From Eubacteriales bacterium (GTDB lineage Bacteria > Bacillota > Clostridia > Lachnospirales > Lachnospiraceae), in NCBI GenBank assembly GCA_030524125.1, contig JAUNHB010000001.1:1-51919 (forward strand): a stretch of DNA of 51,919 nucleotides, read 5' to 3'. The translations under genes were made by a program, and so were the position numbers. Below, in pieces: positions 1 through 9,408 of the stretch. Under the pieces are notes generated by a model that was given only the letters and a program-made list of their open reading frames with translations, was not told where the DNA came from and searched no databases. Each line of letters starts with the position of its first letter. Within the stretch, counting starts at the first letter, position 1.

Positions 1-52
1 TGCAAATGGCTGCCCGTGCGAGCACGGCAGCCGCTTGCAGGGCGTATCGCAC

Positions 53-89
53 AAAAACCGGGGAGACGCAGTGACGCGTCTCCCCGGTT
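53..89 (-). terminator. Rho-independent terminator of the polysaccharide operon
   Basis: A 14-bp GC-rich stem (AACCGGGGAGACGC paired with its complement) is followed, in the minus direction, by a run of five T. It lies just past the stop of the GtrA gene and closes the long rfb/wzm/wzt transcription unit. A second hairpin (positions 1-39, arms around GGCTGCC) lies beyond it and has no T-tract. Confidence 0.85.
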
Positions 90-101
90 CTCTTATTTTT
101 C

Positions 102-494
102 TTATGCCCGCTTCTTTTCGATAAACAGCTTCCTCGTGATGAAGTTATATACCATGACCACCGCCGTGGCTCCCACCTTGGAGATCATGTAGTGGATCCC
201 CATCCGGTCCGTGGCCAGCCACATGCACAGCTCGTTGATCCCCAGTCCCACGATGCTCAAAAGGACAAAGACCACGAACTGACTTCGCTTGTCCGCGTTC
301 TTGTCGGTCTCGAACACAAAGCTGACGCTCAAAATATAGTTGACGGTGACGGACACCGTGAACGAGACCGCGCTGGAGATCAGATGATGGATCGAAAAGA
401 CCTCCGTCAGGAACACCATGATCCCCCAGTCGATAAAGAAACAAAGAAATCCCACAAATCCGAATTTAATGATCTGTTCTATTAATTTTCTCAT
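102..494 (-). CDS. GtrA family membrane protein
   Basis: This 130-residue, four-helix membrane protein has the GtrA signature: an N-terminal KFGFVGF segment followed by an FxIDWGI stretch, then three further hydrophobic spans and a basic tail. GtrA-like proteins are thought to flip, or help present, polyprenyl-phosphate-linked sugars across the cytoplasmic membrane for cell-surface glycosylation. It is the last gene of the polysaccharide operon, 6 nt after the SGNH hydrolase and just before a strong terminator. A separate GtrB-type polyprenyl-phosphate glycosyltransferase is not visible in this window, so its sugar donor is unknown. The Shine-Dalgarno sequence is weak, which suggests translational coupling to the gene upstream. 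Confidence 0.85.
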   Translation of the reverse strand: MRKLIEQIIKFGFVGFLCFFIDWGIMVFLTEVFSIHHLISSAVSFTVSVTVNYILSVSFVFETDKNADKRSQFVVFVLLSIVGLGINELCMWLATDRMGIHYMISKVGATAVVMVYNFITRKLFIEKKRA

Positions 495-500
495 ACTCCG

Positions 501-1727
501 TTAATTCTCCCACTGTGCTTTCGTTCCGCAGATCACGCTGTAAAGGCAGTCCGCGATCTGCTCATACCCGGCTCTTCCCGGGTGGACGGCGTCCGTCGGC
601 ACCTCCTGCATTACGTCTGAATGCGGATTCACCGGCTCCTCCGTCGTATCAAAATTGTTGGCGCTGTCATGGCAGATGGCCGCCGGCACGAAGTACAGGT
701 TCTCCTCGTCCTCCAGCGTCTCCTCCAGATAGGTCATCAGGTGGAACACCTTCTGGTCCTCCTCGTATTTGTACCGGTCCCCGTAGAGGGCGTAGCCGTC
801 CTTGTTCCACGAGCCGATCCCGTCCTGATTGGCCGGATAGATCGTATGGACCAGATAGATCGGAAGCTCCGGGTCGCTCTCGTGGATATTTTTCACGATC
901 GCGATGATGTTGTCCCCGTTGGGCGCCGGATCCTCCTCGATGCCGTTGGTCCCGAGAAAGAGCTGCACCGCGTCCGGATGGAAGCCTGTCTTTTCTTTAT
1001 AATATTCCCAGTCAAAACTCCCGGTCCGCGCGTTGTAGAAGGGCTGCACCTTCTCATAGGGCTCGTCGTTGGTGTAGGGCGTATCCGACAGATAGTCCGC
1101 CGCGGAAAACCCTCTGCGCGCCTCGGTCAGAGAGCCGCCCACGCCTCTCGTTCCCATATAGACGATGTTTCCGTCCGTCAGCTCGTTCAGCCGCTCGTAG
1201 GTGGCCGTGCTGCACGACAGGCTGTCCCCGATGGTCAGAAGCGAGAAGCTCTTCTGCTCCTCGTCCAGATCCTTCACGATCTTCAGCGTAGTGGACACGG
1301 TGGCCACCTGCGCCCCGTTGTCGTCGAAGATCGTGAAGATCAGCGGATAGTCCCCCTCCAGCTCGTCGGTCCCTGTGATCGAAAACTTTCTCTGCATATT
1401 CTTCCCGACGGCGCAGGTCCATTTCACATTGTACTCCTCGATCCGGGTTCCCAGAGACGAGATCTGGCTGTTGTACAGCTCCAGCGTCACGCCGGACGCC
1501 ACATAGATCTGCTCCGGCAGAAAGAGCTGCACGCTGCTGAACAACCCTTCGTCGTTCTGCACGACGCCTTTGGCGTCCAGCCGTTCGTTCAGCCTTTTCA
1601 CCTCGTATTCCCTGGCCAGCTCGTGCACCACCAGCACCGCTCCCAGAAAGAGGCAGCAGACCGTCAGCGCAAGGATGATGCTGCGGTAGGCGCTCCTTAT
1701 GACCTTCTCCCGTTCTACTCTCTTCAT
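501..1727 (-). CDS. Membrane-anchored SGNH/GDSL hydrolase
   Basis: This 408-aa protein has an N-terminal signal-anchor (about residues 14-36), a beta-rich region (about 60-155) and an SGNH/GDSL hydrolase domain. The nucleophile block reads TIGDSL (Ser169), a GTN block follows near residue 258, and the catalytic Asp379/His382 pair lies in DAVHP close to the C-terminus. Enzymes of this type attach or remove acetyl or other esters on surface glycans. Its place between a double glycosyltransferase and GtrA suggests it edits the polysaccharide made by this operon outside the membrane. The substrate cannot be read from sequence. The start is supported by AAAGGAG a few bases upstream, 16 nt after the glycosyltransferase stop. 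Confidence 0.8.
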   Translation of the reverse strand: MKRVEREKVIRSAYRSIILALTVCCLFLGAVLVVHELAREYEVKRLNERLDAKGVVQNDEGLFSSVQLFLPEQIYVASGVTLELYNSQISSLGTRIEEYNVKWTCAVGKNMQRKFSITGTDELEGDYPLIFTIFDDNGAQVATVSTTLKIVKDLDEEQKSFSLLTIGDSLSCSTATYERLNELTDGNIVYMGTRGVGGSLTEARRGFSAADYLSDTPYTNDEPYEKVQPFYNARTGSFDWEYYKEKTGFHPDAVQLFLGTNGIEEDPAPNGDNIIAIVKNIHESDPELPIYLVHTIYPANQDGIGSWNKDGYALYGDRYKYEEDQKVFHLMTYLEETLEDEENLYFVPAAICHDSANNFDTTEEPVNPHSDVMQEVPTDAVHPGRAGYEQIADCLYSVICGTKAQWEN

Positions 1728-1743
1728 GGCTCTCCTTTAAACG

Positions 1744-3636
1744 CTAAAAACGCAGGGTAAAATCTGAATAGTCCAGCGAAAAGTTGGGATTGTAGTAGGG
1801 ATCTCCCGCCTCCAGCTCGGCCTTCCATTTTTCCCGGAAATGGGCGCATTCCCGCTCGTAGCGGCGAAGCTTCTCGCCCTCCTCCATCCCTCTTGTCTTC
1901 GACTCATAGTGGTAAAGCTCCGCGAAGGGCGTAAAAATATTGAGATACCCCTTTCTGCGGATCTTGAGGCAGAAGTCCACGTCGTTCAGCGAGATCGTGA
2001 ACGTCTCGTCGAGACCGCCCACCTCGTCGTAGACGCTGCGCTTCACCATCAGGCAGGCCGCCGTCACCGCCGTCACGTCCTGCGCGTAGCAGAGCCGTCC
2101 CATATAGCCCAGATGCGCCTTCGGCATCTTATAGTGGGTATGGCCCGCCGACCGGTGGGCTCCCAGCCCGATCACGACGCCCGCGTGCTGGATCGTATCG
2201 TCGTCGTAGTAAAGCTTGGCTCCCACGGCCCCCACGTCCTTTCTCTGGGCGTACATCAAAAGCTGCTCCATCCAGTCGGGCGTGATCACCTCGGTGTCGT
2301 TGTTCAGAAACAGCAGATAGTCTCCCTTCGTGAAGGTCACGCCGAAATTGTTGATCTTCGAGTAATTAAATTCTCCTTCATAGGTCTCGATCCGCACGTC
2401 CGGAGCCTGCGAAAGCTCCTTGTAGTAATCGAAAATGCTCTGCTGTGTGCTGTTGTTCTCCACGACGACGATCTCGTACCGTTTCCACATGGATTTTTCG
2501 CGGATGGACGAGACGCACCGCCTCAGATCCTCCACGTGATCCTTGTTGGGGATCACGATGCTGATCAGCGGTTCCCCCTCGATGGGATAGCGGATCTGGA
2601 AAATAGTCGGGAACGCCCGGGTGCTCTCCACCTGGACCTCCACGCCGTAGTAATCCCGCATATGATCGTGCACCGCCCGCTTGGCCGCGTCGATAGCGTA
2701 CGTCTTCGCGCCGATGTCCGCCGCCACCGAGGCCGGATGGGATCTCCAGTAATAAAGGATCTTCGGGATATGCTGTACGTTCCTCGCCTCCTCTGTCAGA
2801 CGCAGGATCATGTCGTGGTCCTGACTTCCGTCGTACTCCGGTCGGAACAGCCCGGTCTTCTCGAGAAGCTTTTCGTCAAACACCGAGAAATGGCAGATAT
2901 AGTTGTTGGCCCGCAGATTGTCCGGCGAGTAGTCCGGCTTAAAGTGCAGGACGATCAGGTTGTCCAGATCAGGGGACGTAAACGTGGCTTCGTCCGTGTA
3001 CACATAGTCCGCGTCCTTCTCACAGATCACCTTCATGCACTCGAACAGAAGGCTTGGGTGCATCACATCGTCATGGTCGAAGAGGCCGATATAGTCCCCG
3101 GTAGCCATGGAGAAGCAGACGTTGGTGTTTCCGGAGATGCCGAGGTTTTTCTCAATCTTCTCATACCGGATCCGTCCGTCCTTCTGCGCGTATTCCCCGC
3201 AGATCCTTCCCACGTCGCCGTGCTTTTCGTCGCTTCCGTCGGCCAGACACAGCTCCCAGTTCCGGTACGTCTGTCCTGTCACCGACTCGATCATCTCCCG
3301 GAGAAATTTTTCGGGAGTGTTGTAGAGCGGCACCAGAATGCTGATCTTGATGTCCCGCGGAAATACGGTCTCCTCCTGGCGGCGTCTCTCCTCCGCGTCC
3401 GGAAAGCTCTTCGTCCCGAAGTCCAGCCGCTTTGAGGCCTCTCCCCGCTTCTGTCTCCAGCGCTTATACATTCCCCGGAAGCCGCCGTAATGGATGTAGG
3501 CGTTTTTCGTTCTTATGACAAAATGCACCGCCACCCGCAGGGGCTTGGAGAGCTTCCAGTACCATGTGTCCCGGACGCCGTCAAACCGCGGATCCCTGTG
3601 CGCGGGCAGCTCTGTCCTCTTGTTTTCTTCACTCAT
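1744..3636 (-). CDS. Tandem GT2 glycosyltransferase (two GT-A domains)
   Basis: This 630-aa cytosolic protein has two consecutive family-2 glycosyltransferase domains. The first begins at KISILVPLYN and contains a GLFDHDD metal/nucleotide-binding motif. The second begins at ISIVIPNKD and contains LFLNNDTEV. Such double GT2 enzymes usually build the repeat unit or backbone of a surface polysaccharide from nucleotide sugars at the inner membrane face. The start codon overlaps the stop of the methyltransferase-kinase gene (ATGA), so the two are translationally coupled. It is the only glycosyltransferase inside the operon, so the glycan may be chemically simple, or other transferases lie elsewhere. 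Sugar specificity is not predictable here. Confidence 0.88.
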   Translation of the reverse strand: MSEENKRTELPAHRDPRFDGVRDTWYWKLSKPLRVAVHFVIRTKNAYIHYGGFRGMYKRWRQKRGEASKRLDFGTKSFPDAEERRRQEETVFPRDIKISILVPLYNTPEKFLREMIESVTGQTYRNWELCLADGSDEKHGDVGRICGEYAQKDGRIRYEKIEKNLGISGNTNVCFSMATGDYIGLFDHDDVMHPSLLFECMKVICEKDADYVYTDEATFTSPDLDNLIVLHFKPDYSPDNLRANNYICHFSVFDEKLLEKTGLFRPEYDGSQDHDMILRLTEEARNVQHIPKILYYWRSHPASVAADIGAKTYAIDAAKRAVHDHMRDYYGVEVQVESTRAFPTIFQIRYPIEGEPLISIVIPNKDHVEDLRRCVSSIREKSMWKRYEIVVVENNSTQQSIFDYYKELSQAPDVRIETYEGEFNYSKINNFGVTFTKGDYLLFLNNDTEVITPDWMEQLLMYAQRKDVGAVGAKLYYDDDTIQHAGVVIGLGAHRSAGHTHYKMPKAHLGYMGRLCYAQDVTAVTAACLMVKRSVYDEVGGLDETFTISLNDVDFCLKIRRKGYLNIFTPFAELYHYESKTRGMEEGEKLRRYERECAHFREKWKAELEAGDPYYNPNFSLDYSDFTLRF

Positions 3637-5756
3637 TTTCCTGTCCTCTTTAACTTTTTCAAAAGCCTAAACGGGGCGCTCTGATAGATGCGTTCCGCCG
3701 TCCTCACCCGGTTCAGAAGGTTCATGCACGCGTATGCCGCGTCGGGGGCCATGGGCTGCACGGTCAGCTCCGCATAGAGCCGGTCCGTCCCCTCCACGAT
3801 GCCGGACACGGTGATCTGCGGATCGTCGGTCGTATAGAGGATCCCTTCCCGCTCCAGCTCCCTGCCGTTGTGGCTCCATGCCGGCCCGTACGTGCCTCCC
3901 AGCTCCCCGAGCAGGCGCTTCACCTTCACGATGCACGGCCCCTCCGCCGGATCGATCCTGAGGGCGCGCGTCCCCGCCGGGAGCAGGAGCGTCAGGCGGA
4001 TCAGCCCCTCCTTGTCCGGCTCCGTGCGGATCCAGAAGCTGTCCGCCTCCGAAAATCCCGCTCCGCAGTCCGCGTAGATCTGCATCCGGAGGCGGTCTCT
4101 CTCCCGCAAAAGCTCCGGAAGCGGCAGAGTCTCTCCCGCCGTGTGCAGATACTGCTCCCCGATAGTCACCGTCCCGTCCAGAAGCCAGCGCTGGAAGTGA
4201 TGTTCCATCTCCCCGAAGATCCGCTCCTCCTCAGAGGAAATGCCCAGCTGCGCCATAAAGCCCAGCCCCTGAAGCTCCTCCCGGCTGTTCAGATAGAGGG
4301 ACAGCGCCCGCCACAGCAGATATTCCGTCGGGACCTGCACCTCGAACGTCCACTCGTAGTCGAACACCTGCACGCCGTCCGCCGTCTCCATCAGGTTCCC
4401 GAAGATCCAGTCCAGATTGGTGTACCGGGTTCCCTCGTAGGCCTTGGAAAACTCCGGATTTCCGAACATTTCCACGAAGCGCGCGCTCTTCTCGAAGGGC
4501 TGCAGCACCCCTTTCGCGCAGGCCGTCAGAAGCCTCCGGTAGTCCAAAAGGGCCGACGTCAGCCCCGCGTAGTCCTTCCGGCTCCGAAGCCCGTCCAGCC
4601 GCTCTTCGAGAGTCTGGCCTTTGAGAAATTCAAAGCAGGCCGCGCCGTCCGAGAGCCCGCACCGGTTGAAATGCAGCCCGCACGCTCCCCACTGCCGCTC
4701 CAGCTCCTCCTCCCAGCGCTTCATCGCCTGCACATGGGGCACAGCCTCCTCTGACACCGGGAGCTTGCGCACCACTTTCCGCCCGTCCCGCTCCGCGATG
4801 TCCGTCCGGATCATAAAGCGCTCCGCCCGGTCGTTGGAGTACTTCACGTAGAGCGGCAGCTCTTCCTCTCCGGCTCCCGCCACCACGAGAAAGGCGTTGG
4901 AAAACTCCGGAAAGCGGCCGTCCCGGATCAACTCGTCGTACACCCGCTCCTCGTCGAAGAGAAGCAGCCGCTCTCCTTCAAAATTTCTGAGGTTCCGGTT
5001 CAGCTCCCCCGCTTTGGGAAGCCACCGGTCGGAGTAGAGGCTCGAGGGGAACCACCGCTCCGGATACGGGTAGTAAAAAAGCGCGTCCCCAAGGCCGCTC
5101 TTCTCCAGAAGCTCCTGAAGCTCCCTGCGGGAAAGTCCCTCTCCCCGGCCCTGCGGCCCGTCAAAATAGCGCCCGGTCGCGGGATCCGCCGCTCCGGCCC
5201 AGTATTTCAGGCCGAACCGGTTGTCGGCCGCCAGCACGATGCGCCCGCCCGCCTTCCGGTATCGCAAAAGCCTCTCCAGCGCCTGACGCTTCGGATCATC
5301 CCCTTTAAAATATCTGCCCGCCTGCGCGAGAAGTCCGGGGGCGACGATCCAGTCGAAGCTCTCGCCCAGACGCTCCAGCGTTTTCCACGGATCTCCCGCA
5401 TAGACGGTCAGGTTTTCCACTTCCCTGTGCCTCTTTGCCAAGATCCGGCCGCGCGCGAGGCTCTCCCCGACGCACACTGTCCGGCCGGCCTTTTTGGCGA
5501 AGCCTCCCGTCAGCTGGCCAGTGTCCGCGCCAAACTCCAGCACCGTATCCTGCGCCCCGATGGGTAGCCACTCCGTCAGATTGGCCCGCAGATGGGACAG
5601 GTGATAGAGCGCGGCCCAGTCCGGCGCTTCGGCTCTCTTACAGTCAAAGCCCCCGTCCACCAGCCCCTCGATCCGGGCGTCCTCCGGGGACGGAGCCTGA
5701 AGCGCCGTCTCCGCCTCCTCGTATATGAGCGTCACATTTCCATACCGTTCCTGCAT
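3633..5756 (-). CDS. Methyltransferase-kinase fusion, WbdD-like chain terminator candidate
   Basis: This 707-aa protein starts with a class I SAM-methyltransferase domain (motif I VLEFGADTG, residues 72-80). At about residues 295-490 lies a kinase-fold region with the pattern NLDWIFGN (Asp449, Asn454) followed by FDYEW (Asp466), matching the catalytic-loop Asp/Asn and metal-binding Asp of phosphotransferases. The last 200 residues look beta-rich. The order methyltransferase then kinase, and the overall length, match WbdD of E. coli O9a, which caps the growing polysaccharide with a phosphate and methyl group and so sets chain length. In WbdD the tail is a coiled coil; here it is not. Its neighbours wzm and wzt are the expected partners. 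The WbdD assignment is my inference from architecture and context. Confidence 0.7.
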   Translation of the reverse strand: MQERYGNVTLIYEEAETALQAPSPEDARIEGLVDGGFDCKRAEAPDWAALYHLSHLRANLTEWLPIGAQDTVLEFGADTGQLTGGFAKKAGRTVCVGESLARGRILAKRHREVENLTVYAGDPWKTLERLGESFDWIVAPGLLAQAGRYFKGDDPKRQALERLLRYRKAGGRIVLAADNRFGLKYWAGAADPATGRYFDGPQGRGEGLSRRELQELLEKSGLGDALFYYPYPERWFPSSLYSDRWLPKAGELNRNLRNFEGERLLLFDEERVYDELIRDGRFPEFSNAFLVVAGAGEEELPLYVKYSNDRAERFMIRTDIAERDGRKVVRKLPVSEEAVPHVQAMKRWEEELERQWGACGLHFNRCGLSDGAACFEFLKGQTLEERLDGLRSRKDYAGLTSALLDYRRLLTACAKGVLQPFEKSARFVEMFGNPEFSKAYEGTRYTNLDWIFGNLMETADGVQVFDYEWTFEVQVPTEYLLWRALSLYLNSREELQGLGFMAQLGISSEEERIFGEMEHHFQRWLLDGTVTIGEQYLHTAGETLPLPELLRERDRLRMQIYADCGAGFSEADSFWIRTEPDKEGLIRLTLLLPAGTRALRIDPAEGPCIVKVKRLLGELGGTYGPAWSHNGRELEREGILYTTDDPQITVSGIVEGTDRLYAELTVQPMAPDAAYACMNLLNRVRTAERIYQSAPFRLLKKLKRTGK

Positions 5757-5786
5757 GCCGCCGCCTTTCCTCGGATCCGGCGCGGC

Positions 5787-7067
5787 TTACGCCTTTTCCA
5801 CCGTGATGACCGAATTCATATCATAAAATCCCACCGTGTCCTTATCGGAAAGCACGGTCATGCCCACCAGATCGTACAGCCGGTGGTACACCTTAAACTC
5901 GTCTCTGTCGTACCCTGTGCAGCCAAGCGAGATCAGATAGTCCCCGCCCTGCAGGTCGATGCGCTGGGTGTAGGTGACGATCCGGGTCTCCCCGGCCTCC
6001 ACCGTCCCCGTCTCCACCCGCTCGAACATGGTGTTGGTGCCGGTAATGTCCGTCCCCTGCTTGTTGCGGATCGTGATCGTGAAAATCGGGTTTTTCACCT
6101 GCTGATGAAAATAAAGCTTCGCCTTCACCTGACAGGTAGAGCCCTTCTCCACGATGCCGGAATACTGTCCGTACTGGTCGATGATGCAGAAATCCACGAT
6201 CTCCGCCTGCCGTTCGCCGTAGTCCAGAAGCGTCGGGTTGATCTCGAAATGCTCCTTCCACGCTTTCCCGTCCGGCATCTGCTCTTTGATGGAGCTCTGA
6301 CCGCTGACGTCCTCCAGCGTCTCCTCGTCCAGCTGATGGACGAGAAGCTTCTTATACATATTGACCATGTCCTTCGGAGTGCCCTCCGCCAGCTTGACGC
6401 CCTTGTTCAGCAGGACGACCCGATCGCAGTATTTGGCGATGCTGGTCAGGTCGTGGCTCACGAACAGGATCGTTTTGCCAAGCTTTTTAAACTCCTCGAA
6501 CTTGTGGTAGCATTTGGCCTGAAAGAACACGTCTCCCACCGACAGCGCCTCGTCCACGATCAGGATCTCCGGATCGATATTGATGGCCACCGCAAAGGCC
6601 AGACGGACGAACATACCGCTCGAATAGGTCTTGACCGGCTGATGGATAAATTCGCCGATGTCGGCAAAGTCCAGAATATCCTGAAGCTTCCGGTCGATCT
6701 CCTCCTCGGAGAATCCCAGCATCGTACCGTTTAAGTAGACGTTTTCGAGGCCCGTGTACTCCATGTTAAAGCCGGCCCCCAGCTCCAGAAGGGCGGAGAT
6801 GCGCCCGTTGATCGTGAGCTTTCCGCCGGTGGCGCCCAGCACGCCGGTGATGATCTTCAGGATCGTGGATTTCCCGGATCCGTTGACGCCAATGATGCCG
6901 ACGGTCTCCCCCTGCCGGATCTCCATGCTCACGTCCCGCAGCGCATAGTGCTCGGTGTAGCATTTCTTCTTCGTCAGCCCGAGGGAATCCTTCAGCCGGT
7001 CCCGGTTGCGGTTGTACAGCTTGTATATTTTCGTAATATGCTCTAATTTGATGGCTTCGCTGCTCAT
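5787..7067 (-). CDS. wzt: Polysaccharide ABC exporter, ATP-binding subunit with C-terminal glycan-binding domain
   Basis: The 426-aa protein has an ABC ATPase (Walker A GVNGSGKST, signature YSSGMFVRLAF, Walker B ILIVDEAL, switch His in VSHDLT) in about residues 1-250. A C-terminal beta-sandwich of the Wzt type follows from about residue 270 to the end. Wzt with this tail binds the modified non-reducing end of a finished polysaccharide before export. That fits the methyltransferase-kinase encoded 30 nt downstream. I place the start at the ATG preceded by GGGAGG (minus strand, about 8 nt upstream). An in-frame ATG 33 nt further upstream would overlap wzm and has no ribosome binding site. Confidence 0.93.
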   Translation of the reverse strand: MSSEAIKLEHITKIYKLYNRNRDRLKDSLGLTKKKCYTEHYALRDVSMEIRQGETVGIIGVNGSGKSTILKIITGVLGATGGKLTINGRISALLELGAGFNMEYTGLENVYLNGTMLGFSEEEIDRKLQDILDFADIGEFIHQPVKTYSSGMFVRLAFAVAINIDPEILIVDEALSVGDVFFQAKCYHKFEEFKKLGKTILFVSHDLTSIAKYCDRVVLLNKGVKLAEGTPKDMVNMYKKLLVHQLDEETLEDVSGQSSIKEQMPDGKAWKEHFEINPTLLDYGERQAEIVDFCIIDQYGQYSGIVEKGSTCQVKAKLYFHQQVKNPIFTITIRNKQGTDITGTNTMFERVETGTVEAGETRIVTYTQRIDLQGGDYLISLGCTGYDRDEFKVYHRLYDLVGMTVLSDKDTVGFYDMNSVITVEKA

Positions 7068-7083
7068 GCTTCGCTCCCTCCCG

Positions 7084-7896
7084 TCACAGTACGTCCGCAA
7101 AATGAATCTTCAGCCGCCTGAACACGCCGCTTCCCACGACCCAGAGCAGGATCGTCACGGCCCAGAAGTAAAGGTTCATCCAGCCGAGGCTTGCGATGGA
7201 GCCGGTCTGGAAGAGGGTCGCCCGGTAGCCGTAGACGATGTAACAGAGCGGATTTAATTTCAGCACGATCAGGACCGGATATTTGACCAGCAGATCCTCC
7301 AGCGACCACATGATCGGCGTCATCCAGATGCCGACCTGCAGGAAGATGTTGATGATCTGGCTCAGATCCCGGAAAAATACGACCAGCGAGCTGGTCAGCA
7401 TGCAAAGCCCCGTCACGAACAGCATGAGGCAGCCGCTGAAATAGACGAGCTTCAGCGTATGAAGTCCCGGCCAGTAGCCGTACAGCGCGAACAAAAGCAG
7501 CATGAACGCCACGAAAAACACATGGATGAACAACGCCGCAATGGTCTTCACCAGCGGCAGAATGTCGATGTTGAAGACCACCTTTTTCACAAGATAGCTA
7601 TATTCCAGCAGGGCGTTCGTCCCGTTGCTGAGGCTCTCGGAAAAATAAAACCACGGCACGATGCCGCTGACCAGCCACAGGACGAACGGGACGCTGATGC
7701 CCTTTTTCAGCTCCGCCGTGGCGTTGTTGAGGCCGATCTGGAACACGAACCAGTAGACCAGCACGATGACCACCGGCTGGATCATCGCCCACACCACGCC
7801 GAAATAGGAGCCCGCATACCGGGTCTTGAAGTCGTTTTTGGAAAGCTTCCAGATCAGCCTGCGGCTCTCCCAGAAATCTTTTATCATATGGACCAT
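7084..7896 (-). CDS. wzm: Polysaccharide ABC exporter, permease subunit
   Basis: This is a 270-aa ABC-2 type permease with about six hydrophobic segments. The N-terminal motif DFKTRYAGSYFGVVWA is typical of Wzm/TagG permeases that export polyprenyl-linked O-antigen, teichoic acid or capsule-like glycans. It is paired with wzt, which starts 16 nt after its stop. The chosen start has AAGGAGAG about 6 nt upstream and lies 11 nt after the rfbC stop. A longer reading frame begins inside rfbC but lacks a ribosome binding site. Together the pair indicate an ABC-transporter-dependent rather than a Wzx/Wzy-dependent glycan. Confidence 0.93.
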   Translation of the reverse strand: MVHMIKDFWESRRLIWKLSKNDFKTRYAGSYFGVVWAMIQPVVIVLVYWFVFQIGLNNATAELKKGISVPFVLWLVSGIVPWFYFSESLSNGTNALLEYSYLVKKVVFNIDILPLVKTIAALFIHVFFVAFMLLLFALYGYWPGLHTLKLVYFSGCLMLFVTGLCMLTSSLVVFFRDLSQIINIFLQVGIWMTPIMWSLEDLLVKYPVLIVLKLNPLCYIVYGYRATLFQTGSIASLGWMNLYFWAVTILLWVVGSGVFRRLKIHFADVL

Positions 7897-7907
7897 AGGG
7901 TCTCTCC

Positions 7908-8459
7908 TTACCTTTTCAGTTCTTTGATGCCGCCCCACTTATGGTCCTTCTCGGAGATCGTAAGCTCCATCCCCTCGGGGATCGGCCAGTCCACGCCGAT
8001 GTCCGGATCGTCCCACGCAAGGCCGCCCTCGTCTCCCGGATGATAGAAATCCGTACATTTGTAGGCGAACTCCGCGTAGTCCGACAGCACGAGGAAGCCG
8101 TGGGCAAAGTGTTTCGGGATAAAGAACTGCTTCTTGTTCTCCGCCGAGAGGCGCACGCCGAACCACTGTCCGTAGGTGGCGGAGCCGGGCCGAAGATCCA
8201 CGGCCACGTCGAACACCTCGCCGCTCACGACCCGCACCAGCTTGTCCTGCGGATACTGGATCTGGAAATGCAGGCCGCGCAGCACGCCCTTCTTGGACGC
8301 GGACTGATTGTCCTGCACGAACTCCATGTCGATGCCCGCCGCCGCATAGTCGTTATAATTATAGGTTTCCATGAAATACCCGCGCTCATCCCCGAACACC
8401 GCCGGAGTGATGATCTTCAGCCCCTCGATCCCGCAGGTCTCAACTGTTATCTTTCCCAT
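7908..8459 (-). CDS. rfbC: dTDP-4-dehydrorhamnose 3,5-epimerase
   Basis: This 183-aa RmlC-family cupin matches the family length. It carries the expected stretches GYFMETYN, DNQSASKKGVLRGLHFQ (with the catalytic His of RGLHFQ) and FAHGFLVLSD. It converts dTDP-4-keto-6-deoxy-glucose to dTDP-4-keto-L-rhamnose, the third step of dTDP-L-rhamnose synthesis. It sits between rfbA and wzm in the polysaccharide operon. The reductase for the last step (rfbD) is not in the window. Confidence 0.95.
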   Translation of the reverse strand: MGKITVETCGIEGLKIITPAVFGDERGYFMETYNYNDYAAAGIDMEFVQDNQSASKKGVLRGLHFQIQYPQDKLVRVVSGEVFDVAVDLRPGSATYGQWFGVRLSAENKKQFFIPKHFAHGFLVLSDYAEFAYKCTDFYHPGDEGGLAWDDPDIGVDWPIPEGMELTISEKDHKWGGIKELKR

Positions 8460-8478
8460 CTTTCCAATCCTTCCTGTC

Positions 8479-9348
8479 TTACAGCCCGTTGGCCACGTCC
8501 GTCAGGTACTGGCCGTAGGCGGTCTTCATGAGAGGCTCCGCCAGCTTCAGGAGCTGTTCTTTGTCGATAAAGCCTCTGCGGAACGCGATCTCCTCGATGC
8601 AGGAGATGTAGAGCCCCTGCCGTTTCTGGAAGGCCGCCACAAAGTCCGCCGCGTCCAGAAGCGCGTCGTGGTTGCCCGTGTCCAGCCACGCAAAGCCTCT
8701 GCCGAGGGTCTCCACCCGGAGCGTTCCCCTGCGCAGATACTCGTTGTTGATGCTGGTGATCTCGATCTCCCCGCGCGCCGAGGGTTTGACGTTTTTCGCG
8801 ATCTCCACCACGTCGTTGTCGTAGAAGTAGAGTCCCGGGACCGCGTAGTTGGACTTCGGATGTTCCGGCTTCTCCTCGATGGAGACGGCCATGCCGTTTT
8901 CGTCAAATTCTACCACGCCGTACTCTCTCGGATCCCGCACATAGTATCCGAAGATCGTGGCCCCCTGCTCCTGCGCCGCCACTCTTCTGAGCACCTGCGA
9001 GAAGCTCTGTCCGTAGAAAATATTGTCCCCGAGGATCAGCGCCACGCTGTCCTTCCCGATAAAATCCGCGCCGATGAGGAACGCGTCCGCCAGCCCTCTG
9101 GGCTGCTCCTGCACGGCGTACTCGAACCACATCCCAAGCTGCGTCCCGTCTCCCAGCAGCTCCTCGAAGACCGGCAGGTCTCTCGGCGTAGAGATGATCA
9201 GCACCTCCCGGATGCCCGCCAGCATCAGAATGGACAGCGGATAATAGATCATGGGCTTGTCGTAGACCGGCATGATCTGCTTGGATACCGCCTTCGTCAG
9301 CGGATAAAGTCTCGTGCCGGAGCCTCCGGCCAGAATGATACCTTTCAT
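8479..9348 (-). CDS. rfbA: Glucose-1-phosphate thymidylyltransferase
   Basis: The 289-aa protein is a full-length RmlA. It has the nucleotide-binding [11 protein letters not shown] motif at residues 8-18, the [17 protein letters not shown] segment and the LGDNIFYG motif. It makes dTDP-glucose from dTTP and glucose-1-phosphate, the entry step to dTDP-rhamnose and related 6-deoxyhexoses. It lies 19 nt upstream of rfbC and about 60 nt downstream of the beta-propeller gene. The ribosome binding site is weak (GGGGGATC about 10 nt upstream). Confidence 0.96.
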   Translation of the reverse strand: MKGIILAGGSGTRLYPLTKAVSKQIMPVYDKPMIYYPLSILMLAGIREVLIISTPRDLPVFEELLGDGTQLGMWFEYAVQEQPRGLADAFLIGADFIGKDSVALILGDNIFYGQSFSQVLRRVAAQEQGATIFGYYVRDPREYGVVEFDENGMAVSIEEKPEHPKSNYAVPGLYFYDNDVVEIAKNVKPSARGEIEITSINNEYLRRGTLRVETLGRGFAWLDTGNHDALLDAADFVAAFQKRQGLYISCIEEIAFRRGFIDKEQLLKLAEPLMKTAYGQYLTDVANGL

Positions 9349-9408
9349 ATCGTTATGATCCCCCTTCTATTCTTGATCCGTTAGTTACGATTCCTTTTTT
9401 CTCTTCGC

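Noticed and set aside
1-39. A hairpin at the left edge that could be part of a tRNA or a third repeat family
   Set aside because: It lacks a tRNA cloverleaf and CCA end. A loose likeness of its flank to sequence near 33356 is too short to support a repeat.
7067-7100. Longer start for wzt overlapping wzm
   Set aside because: The downstream ATG has GGGAGG at the right distance, while the upstream one has no ribosome binding site and adds residues not found in the family.
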